A DNA stretch of 64,000 nt from an uncultured Pelagimonas sp. GTDB lineage: Bacteria; Pseudomonadota; Alphaproteobacteria; Rhodobacterales; Rhodobacteraceae. Numbering within the stretch: position 1 is the stretch's first letter; each line of letters starts with the position of its first letter. The stretch covers positions 1-64,000 of the forward strand of contig CANMIH010000017.1 of the NCBI GenBank assembly GCA_947497905.1, written 5' to 3'. The notes below the pieces were generated by a model, which saw only the letters and a list, made by a program, of their open reading frames with translations, was not told where the DNA came from and did not search any database. The translations under genes were made by a program, and so were the position numbers. Of the stretch, positions 10,077 to 18,569 are shown piece by piece.

Positions 10077-11615
10077 TCAGGTTCCTTGAGCAATGTCTGA
10101 CAGGAACGCGCGATGCCCGACCGCCTGCCCAGCCGCCTTCAGGAACTCTTTGCGATTGCTCTGCCGCAACGCCCGTGCCCGCCGCGCGAGACCGTGGGAT
10201 TGCGACAGGATCGCTTTGCAAGGCGCCTTATCCATCAGGCCTAAGCCATCCAGAACGGGCAAATAAAGTGCCCGCTGGAGGTGTGGAAGTTGGCCGGGTA
10301 GATCTGGAAAATCTCTGTCCTGCGGCAGTCCATGTTTCAACCGCTCCACAAGATCCCGGTTTCGCCCGGAAATCCCTGTTTCCGTCATCTCCGTCCAAAA
10401 CGGCGTATCACGGCGACCACCCGCGTAGTGCAGATTGATAAACTCGGCGAAATCATCGATTTGCGTATTGACCGCGTCACAATAGGCCCGGCGCAACAGA
10501 TCCAGCCCTCCGAGGCGTCCCGCCAGCTTCGGTAGGAACCCGCCCTGCCCCAACATCATCAGCTGCACCACCGTGCCGTGAATTGACGTGGCTTCCAAAG
10601 GTTCAAGAAAACTCTGACTTAGACCAAGCGCCACGCAATTCCCCACCCAGGGTCGGTCAAGACGCCCGGCGTTGATTGCGATGTCCGCGCGCGGCTCAAT
10701 CGGCTGGCCTAACAGCGCTTCGACCTCACTCAGAGCCTCATCTGCACTGATATGAACATCCGAATAGACATAGCCGCATCCCATACGATCCACAGTTGGG
10801 ATCTGCCACATCCAGCCCGAGGTCATTGCCCGTGCCGTGGTGTAGGGCGCAATGTCGCCATCCGCATGATCTACCCAGAACGGCATGGCCCGATTAAGCG
10901 GCAACAGCGTACCATAACCGCGCCATCCGGCATCGAGCTGCCCGATCAACGCCCGTCGAAAACCAGTGCAGTCAAAGACAAAATCAACGTCCAGATCCGG
11001 ATGATCGTTACAGATAAGCCGTGTGATGTGTCCGTCGTTCTGATCAAAGCCAATCACCTTGGCCGAGACCTGCGCAATCCCACTGGCTTTCTTACGCAGA
11101 TAGACACCTACTTTGGCCTGATCGAAATGATAGGCATGGTGATAAGCGCTCACCGGAAGCCACGCGTGTCCCTTCCGCACCCAGGGCGCGCGCGCCCTCC
11201 GCATCAATGGCGTAAAGACGTTGGCTTCGACGACACTCTGGCCACTAGCTATGGCGCTATAATGAAGCCAGGGTTGGTTTTGGCCTGTTGGATCGGGATC
11301 GATTTGATGGGGATCATCAATCGGCCCAAGATACTCGGACCCGGCTCCGCTCCAACCAATGTGCCGAATGCCATATTTGATCGTCGCGCCCGTCTCGCGC
11401 ATAAACTCGAACTCATCAAACCCCAGATCCAAAAGAACCTGCCGGAACACGGATGTGGTGCCTTCCCCCACCCCGATTGTGGGCGTATCCGGGTCTTCGA
11501 TCACAGAGATCCGACAAGTGACCTGTTCCGCCGCGGCCAGACGGCGCAACATATGCGCCGCCAGCCAACCCGCTGTGCCACCGCCCACAATGGCGATATG
11601 AGGTGCGCCCCCCAA
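10077..11615 (-). CDS. Flavin-dependent tryptophan-halogenase-family protein
   Basis: A 512-residue protein with all halogenase landmarks: the FAD-binding GGGTAG motif (residues 11-16), the catalytic lysine at residue 80 (TGATIKYGIRH, equivalent to PrnA Lys79), the family-specific WxWxIP motif as GWMWQIP (268-273), and FLEPLEATS later in the chain. These motifs support an active FADH2-dependent chlorinase or brominase that makes HOX and passes it via the lysine. The substrate is unknown; free tryptophan is only the best-studied case. The TTG start directly abuts the TGA of the ABC ATPase gene, so it is the last gene of the transport operon. No flavin reductase is present in the window. Confidence 0.83.
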   Translation of the reverse strand: MGGAPHIAIVGGGTAGWLAAHMLRRLAAAEQVTCRISVIEDPDTPTIGVGEGTTSVFRQVLLDLGFDEFEFMRETGATIKYGIRHIGWSGAGSEYLGPIDDPHQIDPDPTGQNQPWLHYSAIASGQSVVEANVFTPLMRRARAPWVRKGHAWLPVSAYHHAYHFDQAKVGVYLRKKASGIAQVSAKVIGFDQNDGHITRLICNDHPDLDVDFVFDCTGFRRALIGQLDAGWRGYGTLLPLNRAMPFWVDHADGDIAPYTTARAMTSGWMWQIPTVDRMGCGYVYSDVHISADEALSEVEALLGQPIEPRADIAINAGRLDRPWVGNCVALGLSQSFLEPLEATSIHGTVVQLMMLGQGGFLPKLAGRLGGLDLLRRAYCDAVNTQIDDFAEFINLHYAGGRRDTPFWTEMTETGISGRNRDLVERLKHGLPQDRDFPDLPGQLPHLQRALYLPVLDGLGLMDKAPCKAILSQSHGLARRARALRQSNRKEFLKAAGQAVGHRAFLSDIAQGT

Positions 11616-13226
11616 TCAGGCCACCACGTCAAAGGCGGCCCGCACCAATCGACGGGTATAGTCGGTTTGCGGGGTTTCCAGCACCTCAGACGTTGGGCCC
11701 TCTTCCACAACCGAGCCGCTTTTCATCACAATCACCCGGTGGCACAGAGCACGTACGACTTTCAGATCGTGACTGATGAACAGATAGCTGAGGTTAAACC
11801 GATCCCGCAGGTCGCGCAGCAATTCGATGATCTGCGCCTGGATCGATAGATCCAGTGCCGAGGTGGGTTCATCCAGCAAGATAAACTCGGGCTTGAGCAC
11901 AATCGCGCGGGCAATGGCCAGACGCTGGCGCTGACCCCCTGAAAACTCATGCGGAAACCGATCCAACGCATCATGCGGCATCTGCACATCGTCCAGTGCC
12001 TGTTTGATAAGCACCAACCGCTCCGAGGCTGTTGCCCCAATCCCGTTCACAATCAGCCCCTCTTCGAGGATCTGCCGAATGATCATGCGCGGGTTGAGCG
12101 AGGAAAACGGGTCTTGAAACACCACTTGAATGCGCGGCCGATAGGGACGCAGCGCCTGACGATCCAGATGTTCAATCCGGTCTCCGTCAAAGGTCACCGG
12201 GCCGTTTTGTTTCTGTCCCAGACCAATCACTGACATGCCAAAGGTGGTCTTGCCCGATCCGCTCTCGCCAACGATCCCCACCGTTTCACCTTTGCGCACG
12301 GTGACCGAGACATCGTTGACCGCCACAAGTTGGGTTGTGGCGCGGCTGAACATTCCACCCTGTTTCAACGTAAACGCGACGCGGGCGTTCTCAGCCACCA
12401 TCAGGGGCGGGGCCGCTTCTGGCACAGGGCTGGGCTCACCTTTGGGTTCCGAACTGATCAAGTGCTGGGTATAGGCGTGACTTGGGGCCTCAAAGATCGC
12501 CTGTGTCGCACCACGCTCAACCACTTCACCGTGGCGCATCACCACCACATTGTCGGACACCGCCCGCACCACCGACAGATCGTGGGTGATAAGGATCATC
12601 CCCATGTTGTGGCTTTTCTGAAGGTCGCGCAACAAGGCCAAAATCTCGGCCTGCACCGTCACATCAAGCGCGGTGGTGGGTTCATCGGCGATCAGCAGAT
12701 CCGGGTTGTTGGCCAGAGCCATAGCAATCATCACGCGCTGCCGCTGTCCGCCAGAGAGCTCATGCGGATATTGGCGCAACCGGGCTTTGGGATCAGGCAG
12801 GCGCACCTCTTCCAATAGTCGCAAAACCCGCGCCTCAAGATCGGACTTGGAAATCTTGTGATGTGCCTTGATGATCTCGCCCACCTGATCGCCAATGCGA
12901 TAGAGCGGGTTCAGGCTTGTCAGGGGTTCCTGAAAGATCATGGCAATGCGACGGCCGCGCAGATCCTGCATCTGCAGCTCAGAGAATTTGGTCAACTCAT
13001 CGCCGTCAAACACCACCTTGGTCGCCTCACCCACCCGAGCATTGGGCGCCAGCATGCCCATGATCACCCGCGCGGTCACCGACTTGCCCGAGCCGCTTTC
13101 GCCGACCACCGCCATGGTTTCACCCTTGGCCACGTCAAACGAAACATCTTTGACCGCCTGGCGCAGCCCGGTCGCGGTTTTGAACTGCACCGAGACGTTT
13201 TGAACAGAAAGCAAAGTGTCAGTCAT
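11616..13226 (-). CDS. Double-domain ABC ATPase of the alpha-galactoside/oligopeptide-type importer
   Basis: A 536-residue ATP-binding subunit with two complete nucleotide-binding domains, as in YejF-type proteins. Domain 1 (about 5-260) has [16 protein letters not shown] and [12 protein letters not shown]; domain 2 (about 290-530) has [23 protein letters not shown] and [12 protein letters not shown]. Such fused ATPases power uptake through a permease pair, which is encoded directly upstream. The chosen ATG at 13226 overlaps the permease stop by 8 bp; a longer reading would add 15 unlikely residues. By operon context the cargo is probably an alpha-galactoside rather than a peptide. Confidence 0.85.
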   Translation of the reverse strand: MTDTLLSVQNVSVQFKTATGLRQAVKDVSFDVAKGETMAVVGESGSGKSVTARVIMGMLAPNARVGEATKVVFDGDELTKFSELQMQDLRGRRIAMIFQEPLTSLNPLYRIGDQVGEIIKAHHKISKSDLEARVLRLLEEVRLPDPKARLRQYPHELSGGQRQRVMIAMALANNPDLLIADEPTTALDVTVQAEILALLRDLQKSHNMGMILITHDLSVVRAVSDNVVVMRHGEVVERGATQAIFEAPSHAYTQHLISSEPKGEPSPVPEAAPPLMVAENARVAFTLKQGGMFSRATTQLVAVNDVSVTVRKGETVGIVGESGSGKTTFGMSVIGLGQKQNGPVTFDGDRIEHLDRQALRPYRPRIQVVFQDPFSSLNPRMIIRQILEEGLIVNGIGATASERLVLIKQALDDVQMPHDALDRFPHEFSGGQRQRLAIARAIVLKPEFILLDEPTSALDLSIQAQIIELLRDLRDRFNLSYLFISHDLKVVRALCHRVIVMKSGSVVEEGPTSEVLETPQTDYTRRLVRAAFDVVA

Positions 13227-14331
13227 TGGAGTAAGGATCCATCGCATCGCGCAGGCCATCACCCAACGCATTGAAAGCCAGAACAGAAATCACAATCATA
13301 CCCACCGGTGCCAAAAGCCAGGGCGCCGCCGTCAGCGCCTGAATGTCGCGCGCCTGGTTCAACATCGATCCCCAGGACACCATCGGCAGCTGAACCCCTA
13401 CGCCGAGGAAGGACAGGAAGCTTTCAAGCAGAATGATCTCCGGCAAGGTGTAGGTCGCCCAGACAAGGATATGTGACGACATGTTCGGGATAATATGACG
13501 GCGGATGATGCGGCCGTCCGAGGCCCCCACGGCCACCGCCGCATTAACAAAGTCCACCGATTTGATCGCAACCACCTTGCCGCGCAACTCACGGGCCAAA
13601 TCGGCCCAGCGCAACAACACTAGAATGGCGGCAAACATCACAAAGATCGCAGCGGCATCCGCGCGGCGCGGCAACACCGCCACCAGCGCCAGATAAAGGG
13701 GCAGATCGGGGAAGGATTTCACAAACTCAACACCGCGCTGAACAATCAGATCATAGGTGCCACCAAAATAGCCCGAACTGACACCCACCATGGTGCCAAT
13801 CACACAGGCGGCCGCCATCACCATTACCGCCATCAAAATGGTAATCTTTGTGCCGTGAAGCATCCGCGACAGCACATCACGCCCCAGACCATCCGTGCCC
13901 AGAAGATGCACCTTAGCGCCATCCGCACCGCCAAACAGATGGGTGGTGAACTCGATCCCAAGCATGGTGTAGGGCTCGCCCTGCACAAACAGCGCCAGCG
14001 GCACAATCTTGTTGTCGGAGGGAACAAAGGTGAACTCATAGGTCACCGGGTCCATCTCTTCGTCAAAACCGCGCACAAAGGGACGGGTCAGACCACCCTC
14101 CGGTGCGAAGATGCTGATTGTCTGGGGCGGCGAATAGAGCGCCGCTTTGTCTTTGCTCTGTGCCCCATAGGGCGCCAGAAACCCGGAAAACAACGCACAG
14201 CTGAGAACAATCAGACATCCGATCATCCCGGCCATGCCATAGCGGTTGGCGCGGAACCGTTTACGCACCAATTGCCAGTAGGACAGCGACACATGATTGG
14301 CCGCCTCTGCGTTCATCGTCACATCGACCAT
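13219..14331 (-). CDS. ABC permease, OppC/YejE class
   Basis: A 370-residue inner-membrane permease. The first membrane segment (about 34-55, MAGMIGCLIVLSCALFSGFLAP) is followed by a roughly 100-residue periplasmic insert typical of the YejE type, then LLGTDGLGRDVLSRMLHGTKIT and the remaining membrane helices. The cytoplasmic EAA loop is at AAVAVGASDGRIIRRHIIPN. AAGGA lies before the start. It pairs with the OppB-class permease encoded 5 bp upstream. Confidence 0.85.
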   Translation of the reverse strand: MVDVTMNAEAANHVSLSYWQLVRKRFRANRYGMAGMIGCLIVLSCALFSGFLAPYGAQSKDKAALYSPPQTISIFAPEGGLTRPFVRGFDEEMDPVTYEFTFVPSDNKIVPLALFVQGEPYTMLGIEFTTHLFGGADGAKVHLLGTDGLGRDVLSRMLHGTKITILMAVMVMAAACVIGTMVGVSSGYFGGTYDLIVQRGVEFVKSFPDLPLYLALVAVLPRRADAAAIFVMFAAILVLLRWADLARELRGKVVAIKSVDFVNAAVAVGASDGRIIRRHIIPNMSSHILVWATYTLPEIILLESFLSFLGVGVQLPMVSWGSMLNQARDIQALTAAPWLLAPVGMIVISVLAFNALGDGLRDAMDPYSND

Positions 14332-14336
14332 TGTGT

Positions 14337-15359
14337 TTATCCTTTCGAAAACTCAGCGCGGCGCACGCGCGGATCGAGCAGAGCCAGCGCAAAATCAGCC
14401 AACAGATTGCCCACCACCAGCAACCCGGAAATCAGCAGGAAGATCGCCGAAAGCACATACATATCGCGTTCGGTCACCGAGCTGAGGATCAGCGGACCAA
14501 GCGTGGGAATGCCCATGACAATGGCAATTTCGATCTCGCCTTTGACCATGTAATCAAAGCGTCCGCCCATGTTCATGATCACCGGATGCAAAGCATTGGG
14601 CACCGCGTGGCGAAACAGAACCTTACCCCGGCTTAGCCCCTTGGCCCGTGCGGTTTCGATGTATTGCGCGTTCATCACATCCAGAAGATTGCCGCGCATC
14701 ATCCGGGTAGTATAGGCCTGCCCCGCCCAGATTGAGATGAACAGAATGGGCCAGACATGCAGGAAGAAGTCCCACATTTTGGCAAAGCTGAAATGCTCTT
14801 GCAGGATAAACTCGGGGGAATAGAGCGATCCGATATAGCTCGAGTTCCAGACGTAGGCCATCAGATAAAGGATCACGAGCGACATAACGAACTTCGGGAT
14901 CACGATGCCAAAGAAAGCCACCAGCGTCGCCAGTGTATCACCCAGTTTGTACTGATGCGTCGCGGCATAGATCCCCAGCATGACGCCAATCAGCTGACCA
15001 ACAATCAAGGTCACCAGCGCAAGCCCCAATGTGCGGGGCAGGCGCAGCCCAATCACTTCGGTCACAGGTTTGCTGTAGACAAAGCTCTGGCCAAAATCGC
15101 CGCTGAACACGATGCCCTTAAGCCAGATAAAATACTGATGCGCTAAAGATTTATCCAGACCCAGCTTGATGCGCATCGCATCAGCCTGATCTTGCAGTTC
15201 CGCATGGGTCAGCCCGGTCTGGGCAACCGTCTGAGACAGCCAGGAATCCACAAAGTCACCGGGAACCGCGATCACCAAGGCAAAGGAGACAATCGAAATC
15301 CCGATCAGAAGCGGGATCGACACCAAGATGCGCTTGAGGAGGTATAGCAAGAGCGCCAT
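14337..15359 (-). CDS. ABC permease, OppB/YejB class
   Basis: A 340-residue membrane protein starting LLLYLLKRILVSIPLLIGIS, the standard OppB/YejB first helix. Six membrane segments can be traced. The coupling EAA loop reads ETARAKGLSRGKVLFRHAVPNAL (about 240-262). It forms the heterodimeric channel with the adjacent OppC-class permease. A strong stem-loop separates it from the binding-protein gene upstream. Confidence 0.85.
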   Translation of the reverse strand: MALLLYLLKRILVSIPLLIGISIVSFALVIAVPGDFVDSWLSQTVAQTGLTHAELQDQADAMRIKLGLDKSLAHQYFIWLKGIVFSGDFGQSFVYSKPVTEVIGLRLPRTLGLALVTLIVGQLIGVMLGIYAATHQYKLGDTLATLVAFFGIVIPKFVMSLVILYLMAYVWNSSYIGSLYSPEFILQEHFSFAKMWDFFLHVWPILFISIWAGQAYTTRMMRGNLLDVMNAQYIETARAKGLSRGKVLFRHAVPNALHPVIMNMGGRFDYMVKGEIEIAIVMGIPTLGPLILSSVTERDMYVLSAIFLLISGLLVVGNLLADFALALLDPRVRRAEFSKG

Positions 15360-15395
15360 GACACAGCTTTCTATCGAAGGGGGAGAGAGAAAAAG

Positions 15396-15420
15396 AGATG
15401 GCCCGACAAGCGGGCCATCT
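15396..15420 (-). terminator. Intercistronic stem-loop after the binding-protein gene
   Basis: AGATGGCCCG-ACAAG-CGGGCCATCT forms a perfect 10-bp stem with a 5-nt loop in the 84-bp gap between the binding protein and permease genes. There is no U-tract on the minus strand, so it is more likely an mRNA-stabilising or attenuating hairpin that keeps binding-protein levels above permease levels. Confidence 0.6.
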
Positions 15421-15443
15421 CATGAGGTGATCAGAGACCCAGA

Positions 15444-17462
15444 TTAATATTCGGCGATCTTGCCAGGCATCAGCTCATCAAGCTGCTGCTCTGCCGGGGT
15501 CCATAGGCGTTCGCGGATGATCGCGTCTTCCGCCCACTGGAACATGTACACCGGGGTGCCGGGATGCGCGTTGCGGATCCGACGGTTCACCAAAAGCGCC
15601 GCAGGGGCCTGAATGGTGCCAATGACATAAACATTCTCAGTGATCAGACGCTGAATATCGCGTGTGGCCTGGATCTTTTCTGCACCATCTGTTGTTGCGA
15701 CAAAGGTGCGATAGGCTGCGGCCAGATCTTCCTCAAAGGGCAGGAAGTCCCGCTTGCCATCCTGTTCCTGGTGGAAGGCAGGGCAGTTGCCCGCAATCGG
15801 CATGTTATAGCACGAGCGACGGGTCGGCGTCGGGAAGTTGCGGCGGTTGAGCACCGCATTGAACGCCCCGCCATGCAGTGCGGTTTCAAAGTTGGTCTTG
15901 TCCAACCCGCGCGAAATCACGCGAATGCCCACTTCACCCAGCTGCGATGTGATCGCGTCAAGCTGTTTACGGGTCTCATTCCGGCCCGAATTGAAGATCA
16001 CGTCGATCTCAATATCCGCGCCGCCATCTGCCATGTTGCGGATGCCGTTGCCGTCTGTGTCCTTCAGGCCCAGACCGTCCAGAAGCGCATTGGCTTTGTC
16101 CATATCATAGGGGAAGTAGAAGGTGCTCTCGGAGTCAAAATACGACGACCCGGCAACCAGACCACCGGAATAAGGATGCGCAAAGGGACCACGGGCCACA
16201 GCCTGTCCAATGGCGTCCCGGTCCAGCGCATGGCTGACCGCTTTGCGGAAATCCAGTTCGCGGAACAGATCCCGCAGACCCAGATCCACATCATCTTCTG
16301 CGCCAATGTCAGAGAAGTTCAATGACATGCGCCATGCCAATGTGCGCTGACCAAAACGCACGGTCACCGGCGCATCATCAGACTGCGATTCCTTCAGAGC
16401 CGCCACATAGTTGGCCGGGTTTTCCATATTCGAAAAATCACCTGTACCGGCCACGGCCTGTGTGGTGCGGTCATCCCATGTCGACAAACGGAAATGCATC
16501 TCGTTGTAATAGGGAAGCTGCTGACCAGTCTCGTCGACTTTCCAATAGTAAGGGTTGCGGCGCATCACCACCAGCTCATCCGCCTTGTGCAGCACAGGAA
16601 CCCAAGCGCCCATCACAGGGATCGGCAGATTGTCCGCAGGCATCGCCTGCGTATAGCCTTCGTATGTGGCCTCAGAATTATACTTGGGATGCAAGGGCTT
16701 GAGCACATGGCTCGGGCCGGGGCAGCCTTCGATATAGGCCAGACGCTCAACCAAGGATTCCGACTGTGGCTCATCAAAAGTAAAGCGGAAGCTGACCTCA
16801 TCGAGGATTTCAAGCTTGGCACCCGGTGCCAGAGCGCCTGCCTTCATGCGGGCCGCGACGTTCTTATCTTCGACGTTGTCTTCCCACCAGAACCGAATGT
16901 CCTCGGTGTCAAAGGCATCGCCATCCGACCACTTGGCGCCTTTAATAAGGGTCATGGTCAGCTGGGTGTTATCGTCGTTCCAGCTCCAGGATTTGGCTAG
17001 GTTCGGCAGTGGGCCGGTCTGATCTTCCGCCTTGATCTGCCAGCGCGGGCCCTGACGCACCAGACATTCCTGAATGGCCATGTTGATGCCACCCCAGCCC
17101 TGATGCTGGCCAGCGAGCCAGTTCCAGCCTTCGGGACGACCGCCGATCACGTGACGGAAGACGCCACCATATTCACCAATACCATCCGACATCGCACCAG
17201 TTTTGAACACAAGCGGCTCTTCCGGCAAACGGTCCGCCAATGGCGGCAAGGTGCCACTGGCAACCATATCCGCAAGGAACGGCGCTTCGGAATATCCGTC
17301 CAACGCACGGTAATCATACAGATCACCACGACCGATGGTTTCATATTCCAGACCCGACAGATCTTTCTCTGGCGGCAACAGTTCGGCCTGCGCGCCTCCG
17401 GTCAAGGCTACCGAACAAACAGTTGCGACCAGAACAGATTTCATTGGTGTCAGTGCGGTCAT
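15444..17462 (-). CDS. Periplasmic alpha-galactoside/peptide-class solute-binding protein (AgpA-like)
   Basis: A 672-residue family-5 (peptide-class) binding protein. It has a signal peptide (MTALTPMKSVLVATVCSVALTGGAQA) and the usual long mature chain with TQLTMTLIKGAKWSDGDAFDTEDIRFWWED. Family 5 binders of this length include YejA and the Sinorhizobium AgpA protein (about 79 kDa), which imports melibiose and raffinose despite its peptide-binder ancestry. The neighbouring GH4 alpha-galactosidase and divergent AraC activator copy the agp layout, so a sugar cargo is favoured. GGGAGGA sits 5-6 bp upstream of this ATG, which decides the start. Confidence 0.8.
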   Translation of the reverse strand: MTALTPMKSVLVATVCSVALTGGAQAELLPPEKDLSGLEYETIGRGDLYDYRALDGYSEAPFLADMVASGTLPPLADRLPEEPLVFKTGAMSDGIGEYGGVFRHVIGGRPEGWNWLAGQHQGWGGINMAIQECLVRQGPRWQIKAEDQTGPLPNLAKSWSWNDDNTQLTMTLIKGAKWSDGDAFDTEDIRFWWEDNVEDKNVAARMKAGALAPGAKLEILDEVSFRFTFDEPQSESLVERLAYIEGCPGPSHVLKPLHPKYNSEATYEGYTQAMPADNLPIPVMGAWVPVLHKADELVVMRRNPYYWKVDETGQQLPYYNEMHFRLSTWDDRTTQAVAGTGDFSNMENPANYVAALKESQSDDAPVTVRFGQRTLAWRMSLNFSDIGAEDDVDLGLRDLFRELDFRKAVSHALDRDAIGQAVARGPFAHPYSGGLVAGSSYFDSESTFYFPYDMDKANALLDGLGLKDTDGNGIRNMADGGADIEIDVIFNSGRNETRKQLDAITSQLGEVGIRVISRGLDKTNFETALHGGAFNAVLNRRNFPTPTRRSCYNMPIAGNCPAFHQEQDGKRDFLPFEEDLAAAYRTFVATTDGAEKIQATRDIQRLITENVYVIGTIQAPAALLVNRRIRNAHPGTPVYMFQWAEDAIIRERLWTPAEQQLDELMPGKIAEY

Positions 17463-17623
17463 AAAGTCCTCCCGTGAACATTTTCTAGCCACAACACTGA
17501 CTGTGGTGCAATCTGAACTCTTCCTGTTTTGACATCTTAAATTGCGGGTTCCACCACTGGGCTGTTATTTCAAATTACTTTTGCAGAAGATGCAGCACGA
17601 ACAAAACCAACACGGGGCCTTCT

Positions 17624-18505
17624 ATGGAACTGGACGAGAATCTGGACCGACCATCTGAGTTCGCAGAAGGCAATGTTCCAGAGAAACACGGGGTTCTTCT
17701 CGAACACCACGTACCACATTTTGATGGCAACTTTCACTTCCACCCCTCGATTGAAGTCAATTTTTTGCATGATTGTGCAATGACTTACTCCTTCTCTGGT
17801 CGAGAGCTGCGCGTTGAGCCGGGTCATTTTATCGTGTTTTGGGCCGCCCTGCCGCACCGCGTAATCGGCGTCGAAGGGAAGGGATCTATCACCAACGCCT
17901 ACGTCCATTTGAGCGAGTTTTTGCAATGGCCCTTGCCTCAGGATTTTGTGAATCTCCTGCTGGCGGGTGCCGTAGTCACCAATGGCATCTTGGACCCAAC
18001 AGACGAACATCTAGCCAAGCGGTTCGCCGCAGAACGAGATCAGCGCGACCGTACCTGGCGCACGGTTCACACATTGGAAATTCAGGCTCGTCTTGCCCGC
18101 CTGGCCGCCCATGGCCCCGAAGTCCTGCTTCCACCAGTGTATAAAAAGAGCGAAACCAACCATAGCCGTAATCTGGTTTCTCGCTTTGATACGATGCTTC
18201 AATTTGTTTCGGAAAACTATGCCCGTCCGATCACGCTAAACGCAGTGGCGGATGCCGCAAATATTTCGTCCAATCACGCGACAACCATCTTCCGCAAATT
18301 TCTTGGCTGTACGGTCAAGCACTACATCAACAATGTCCGTCTGTTTCATGCCAAGATGATGCTGGTGGAGTCCGATGCCAAAATCCTCACCGTCGCCCTC
18401 GACAGCGGCTTTGGGTCCGTCTCCGCCTTTTACGAGGTCTTCCGGGACCGCATTGGTGTGTCCCCCGCCATCTTCCGCAGAGAGCGGGAGAAAATCCAGT
18501 CTTAA
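17624..18505 (+). CDS. AraC-family regulator, AgpT-like by context
   Basis: A 293-residue regulator. Residues about 20-110 form a cupin-type effector domain (FDGNFHFHPSIEVNFLHDCAMTYSFSGRELRVEPGHFIVFWAALPH), and residues about 190-290 carry the double helix-turn-helix (LNAVADAANISSNHATTIFRKFLGCTVKHYIN; VALDSGFGSVSAFYEVFRDRIGVSPAIFRRE). It resembles regulators of sugar operons such as MelR and AgpT. It is divergent from the binding-protein gene and convergent with the alpha-galactosidase gene, so it probably activates both when an alpha-galactoside is present. Confidence 0.85.
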   Translation: MELDENLDRPSEFAEGNVPEKHGVLLEHHVPHFDGNFHFHPSIEVNFLHDCAMTYSFSGRELRVEPGHFIVFWAALPHRVIGVEGKGSITNAYVHLSEFLQWPLPQDFVNLLLAGAVVTNGILDPTDEHLAKRFAAERDQRDRTWRTVHTLEIQARLARLAAHGPEVLLPPVYKKSETNHSRNLVSRFDTMLQFVSENYARPITLNAVADAANISSNHATTIFRKFLGCTVKHYINNVRLFHAKMMLVESDAKILTVALDSGFGSVSAFYEVFRDRIGVSPAIFRREREKIQS

Positions 18506-18516
18506 CCCGCATGGTT

Positions 18517-18551
18517 GCCCGGCCCGATGTCTCTCACATCTGCGGCCGGGC
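18517..18551. terminator. Convergent-gene hairpin between the AraC gene and melA
   Basis: GCCCGGCC (18517-18524) pairs with GGCCGGGC (18544-18551), and an inner GATGT/ACATC pair extends the structure. It lies between two genes that converge, as expected for a shared terminator, although neither side has a strong T-run. Confidence 0.5.
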
Positions 18552-18569
18552 GTCCCCTTGGGAGGGAAC

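Noticed and set aside
10752-11849. 365-codon plus-strand frame across the halogenase
   Set aside because: No motif and it would span two minus-strand genes with intact catalytic motifs.
10077-17462. Microcin C/YejABEF uptake system
   Set aside because: The protein class fits, but the GH4 alpha-galactosidase and AraC gene next to it match the agp sugar locus better; kept only as an alternative.
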